64,000 nt of DNA from NCBI GenBank assembly GCA_964459305.1, contig CAYWNA010000027.1, positions 14,837-78,836 of the forward strand, given 5' to 3'. Origin of the DNA: CAYWNA01 sp964459305. GTDB taxonomy: Bacteria; Planctomycetota; Planctomycetia; Pirellulales; Pirellulaceae. Position numbers and translations under genes: made by a program. The notes under the pieces were generated by a model. The model did no database searches and had not been told where the DNA came from. It was given only the letters and a program-made list of their open reading frames with translations. Shown piece by piece: positions 61,990 to 64,000 of this stretch (its first letter is position 1; each line of letters opens with the position of its first letter).

Positions 61990-62151
61990 TTACGTTTTGT
62001 CTTGCCAGAACGCCATCATGATTTTGGTCAGGATCTGTTCGCCGAATTCGTTGGCGTGGACGCGGTCGCGGTAGAAGAGGTGCGGGTGCAGTTCCGTCGA
62101 ACGGACGTACTCCGCGCACGGCGCGGTCATGTCCAGATAGGCACAGCGTTC
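61990..62151 (-). pseudogene. C-terminal remnant of an SGNH/GDSL hydrolase
   Basis: A start-less frame ending at TAA (61990-61992) encodes CAYLDMTAPCAEYVRSTELH, then PHLFYRDRVHANEFGEQIL and TKIMMAFWQ. The 'FYRDxVHANEFGEQIL' segment is the typical catalytic-His end of planctomycete SGNH hydrolases. The rest of the gene is missing. It starts only a few bases after the sulfatase stop, as if a deletion had joined the two. Confidence 0.6.
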
Positions 62152-62158
62152 TTTTTCC

Positions 62159-64000
62159 CTATTCCTCAAACTCCCACGCCTTCACGACGGTCCCGTCCTC
62201 CGTGCACAGTCGTATCCAGTCCAGTTCAACGTGGCCGGGCGTGATGACTGGATCGAAGCGGATCTTGGTGATGGTCTCGGCGGGCTCGAAGGTGACAGCG
62301 TACTCGTGCCATTCGCCGTCGAAATCGGGCTCGAAGTCCTCGCGCAATTCGGGGGCGAACTGCGGCTGTTTCGGCGTGGCCCAATACACAATGCCGAACC
62401 GCTCGCCTTGCGCACGCATGCGAAACCGGAGCGTCAGCTCGCCGTCGGCATTCGGTACCTGGTCCGTGTGCATCTGGACGCGTCCCTCCTTGCTTGCCAT
62501 TATGAGTCGCCCCTCCTGGAGCGAAATCTCGCTTGACCCGAGGGGGCGCCAGCCGGCGACGGGCTCCGTCTTCGGGTTATACGCCGGGTTGGCCTTGGGC
62601 ACGGCGGCGTCTGTATCCTGGAGGTGTTGCGTGATCAGCGCGTCGAGTTCTTTGACCTTGGCGGGGTACTTGGCGGCCAGGTTGGTCGTCTCGCCGATAT
62701 CGTCTTTCAGGTTGTACAGCATGAACTCGTCGGGAAAGTACTGACTCGTGCCATAGACACGAATCAGCTTCCAGTCGCCTTGACGCACGTACGTCGCGGG
62801 CGGGCTGCGTTTACCGAAGCCATGTGGGAAGTGGCAAAAGATCGCGTCGCGATCCAGCTTGCCCTTTTGCGTCAATAACGGCACGAGGCTTACGCCGTCG
62901 AGGATCTTTCCTGCCTTCGGTTTGATGCCGGCCACGGCGAGCATGGTGGGGTACCAGTCGACGCTGCTGACCACCTCGGAGCAGCGAGATCCGGCCTGAA
63001 CGACTTTCGGCCAGCAGACCATCAAGGGCACGCGGGTGCCGCCTTCGAAGATCGATGCCTTGCCCCCGCGCAGCGGAGCGTTATTCGTGGGCCCCAATTC
63101 GCCGGCGTACTTGCGCCAGTCCTCGACGAACGGCCAGCGCCGATGCCCTGGCGTGATCCTCGCCAACTTGGGATCGTCGCCCCGGTTACTGTGCACGTTG
63201 CCGCCGTTGTCGGAGAACAGAATGATGATCGTGTTGTCGGCGATACCCAGTTCGTCGAGCCTATCCATGATGCGGCCCAGGCTCTCGTCGACGCTCCACA
63301 GCATCGATGCCATGATGGGATTGGCTTGTTCGCCGCGAGGATCCTTCTTGCTGACGAAGCGTTTGGTGATCTCCTCTTTGTGTCCCCAGGGCCCGTGCAC
63401 GGCATAGTGCCACATATGCAGCAGGAACGGGCCACCTTTGTTGGCGTCGATGAGCTCGATCGCCTCGTCCGTGGCGCGGTCGGTGATGTATTCGCCTTCA
63501 GGTCCATCGGTGACCGTGCCCGCCGGGAACTGGTAGGGCGAGAAGTAGCTGCGCGGACCTGGATCAGGTGCGCCGTGGAACGACACGTCGAAACCCTGTG
63601 CCTCGGGCCAGTGTTCGGGCTTCAGGCCCAAGTGCCATTTGCCGACGTGCGCGGTCTTGTATCCCGCATCGCGGAGCGCCTCGACAATGGTGTACTCATC
63701 AGGCGGCAGGAATCGCCGGCTGCGCGGCAGGATCACCTTTTGCACGGGCGCGGCCTTCTCGGCAAACTCGGGCGTGTCCGGAGGCATGGGCGGCAGATGG
63801 CATGCCGGCGTAGTAATGTGCAGCCGCGCCGGGTACTTGCCGGTCATGATACTAGCACGCGTCGGCGAGCAAAGCGGATTGGCCGCGTAGGCGTTGGTGA
63901 ACAGCATGCCACGCTCGGCCAAACGCTCCATGTTCGGCGTCTCATAGTACTGGCTGCCGTTCACCGTCGTGTCCATCCACCCCATATCGTCGACAAGGAA
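62159..64000 (-). CDS. sulfatase (formylglycine type), N-terminus outside window
   Basis: The open frame enters from the right edge and ends at TAG (62159-62161), giving 613 codons. The cysteine-type formylglycine site is CSPTRASIMTGK, with the target Cys codon at about 63871-63869. Other sulfatase landmarks are VDDMGWMDTTVNG, VGKWHLGL, HYAVHGPW, LFSDNGGNVHS and LGPTNNAPLRGGKASIFEGG. After about residue 470 a beta-sandwich-like tail follows (GELTLRFRMRAQGERFGIVY ... LDWIRLCTEDG), probably glycan-binding. It would hydrolyse sulfate esters on polysaccharides. The missing N-terminus should contain the signal peptide. Confidence 0.9.
   Translation of the reverse strand, partial: FLVDDMGWMDTTVNGSQYYETPNMERLAERGMLFTNAYAANPLCSPTRASIMTGKYPARLHITTPACHLPPMPPDTPEFAEKAAPVQKVILPRSRRFLPPDEYTIVEALRDAGYKTAHVGKWHLGLKPEHWPEAQGFDVSFHGAPDPGPRSYFSPYQFPAGTVTDGPEGEYITDRATDEAIELIDANKGGPFLLHMWHYAVHGPWGHKEEITKRFVSKKDPRGEQANPIMASMLWSVDESLGRIMDRLDELGIADNTIIILFSDNGGNVHSNRGDDPKLARITPGHRRWPFVEDWRKYAGELGPTNNAPLRGGKASIFEGGTRVPLMVCWPKVVQAGSRCSEVVSSVDWYPTMLAVAGIKPKAGKILDGVSLVPLLTQKGKLDRDAIFCHFPHGFGKRSPPATYVRQGDWKLIRVYGTSQYFPDEFMLYNLKDDIGETTNLAAKYPAKVKELDALITQHLQDTDAAVPKANPAYNPKTEPVAGWRPLGSSEISLQEGRLIMASKEGRVQMHTDQVPNADGELTLRFRMRAQGERFGIVYWATPKQPQFAPELREDFEPDFDGEWHEYAVTFEPAETITKIRFDPVITPGHVELDWIRLCTEDGTVVKAWEFEE

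Larger units (their letters stand above)
60729..62158. other. gene graveyard with decayed fragments
   Basis: No intact gene lies in these 1430 bases. It contains a truncated DUF4091-like N-terminus, a DUF1559-like C-terminus, a nested palindrome, a sulfatase-tail fragment and an SGNH-hydrolase tail, each listed separately. The pieces from 61018 to 61282 and 61772 to 61989 were not recognised. Confidence 0.6.

Noticed and set aside
1..64000. CRISPR array or cas genes
   Set aside because: The repeats present are palindromic pairs, not regularly spaced direct repeats with unique spacers, and no cas-like protein is encoded.
1..64000. Intact insertion sequence or RAYT transposase driving the palindromes
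   Set aside because: No transposase or recombinase frame is recognisable in the window, so any driver must be elsewhere.

Overview
The window is a high-GC bacterial chromosome segment, almost certainly from a planctomycete of the Pirellulales type. The evidence is the gene content: a sulfatase, many Tat- or Sec-exported sugar-active proteins, LamG, PQQ-like, LVIVD and YncE-like beta-propellers, several c-type cytochromes fused to propellers or TPRs, Tat-exported Gfo/Idh/MocA and sugar-isomerase folds, a DUF1559-like remnant, and kdsA, which implies a Kdo-containing outer membrane. There are no phage, plasmid, CRISPR or complete insertion-sequence genes.

Layout. 1-4.9 kb: a partial GH95-like glycosidase (minus), then a plus-strand operon of a LamG protein, a Tat-exported aldo/keto reductase-fold protein and a tetraheme cytochrome. 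4.9-7.3 kb: a minus-strand ECF sigma factor overlapping a large anti-sigma factor. 7.8-10.8 kb: LVIVD and PQQ-type propellers. 11-15 kb: a minus-strand amino-sugar cluster (nagA, DegT-type aminotransferase, zinc dehydrogenase). 15.2-25.3 kb: mostly housekeeping genes (aldose epimerase, rsmD, two tandem cyclophilins, fucU, bioB, a phosphoesterase, pcm, an ACT protein, a zinc-ribbon membrane protein). 26-30 kb: a glucosyl-3-phosphoglycerate synthase-like enzyme, an SGNH hydrolase, a GT4 glycosyltransferase and csrA. 30.3-30.8 kb: an HsdM remnant beside tRNA-His. 31-37 kb: Gfo/Idh/MocA oxidoreductase, lipid kinase, kdsA, a lipoprotein. 37-50.7 kb: a 1524-residue LamG/TIM-barrel glycosidase, a C45-like amidohydrolase, a PH-like membrane protein, FG-GAP/cytochrome and TPR/cytochrome proteins reading away from each other, a pectate lyase-like protein and a phosphoesterase. 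50.8-60.7 kb: propeller/cytochrome proteins, sugar isomerase folds, an esterase and a sialidase. 60.7-62.2 kb: a gene graveyard with four fragments. The window ends inside a sulfatase.

Functionally most exported genes fit uptake and oxidation of complex sulfated or acetylated polysaccharides: sulfatase, GH95-like and TIM-barrel glycosidases, sialidase, pectate lyase, acetyl-esterase-like hydrolase, NagA, FucU, aldose epimerase and oxidoreductases, with multi-domain heme proteins as likely electron-transfer or substrate-oxidising partners. That link is inference from families and proximity.

The most unusual signal is not a gene set but a dense population of dispersed palindromic elements (60-250 bp). 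They belong to at least six sequence families. Some are nested one inside another around a shared axis, two families occur in two or more copies in this window, and one perfect 25-bp inverted repeat sits in frame inside the coding sequence of the 1524-residue glycosidase. No transposase for them is present here. Start codons were chosen from Shine-Dalgarno spacing and signal-peptide position and several are uncertain, as noted per entry.
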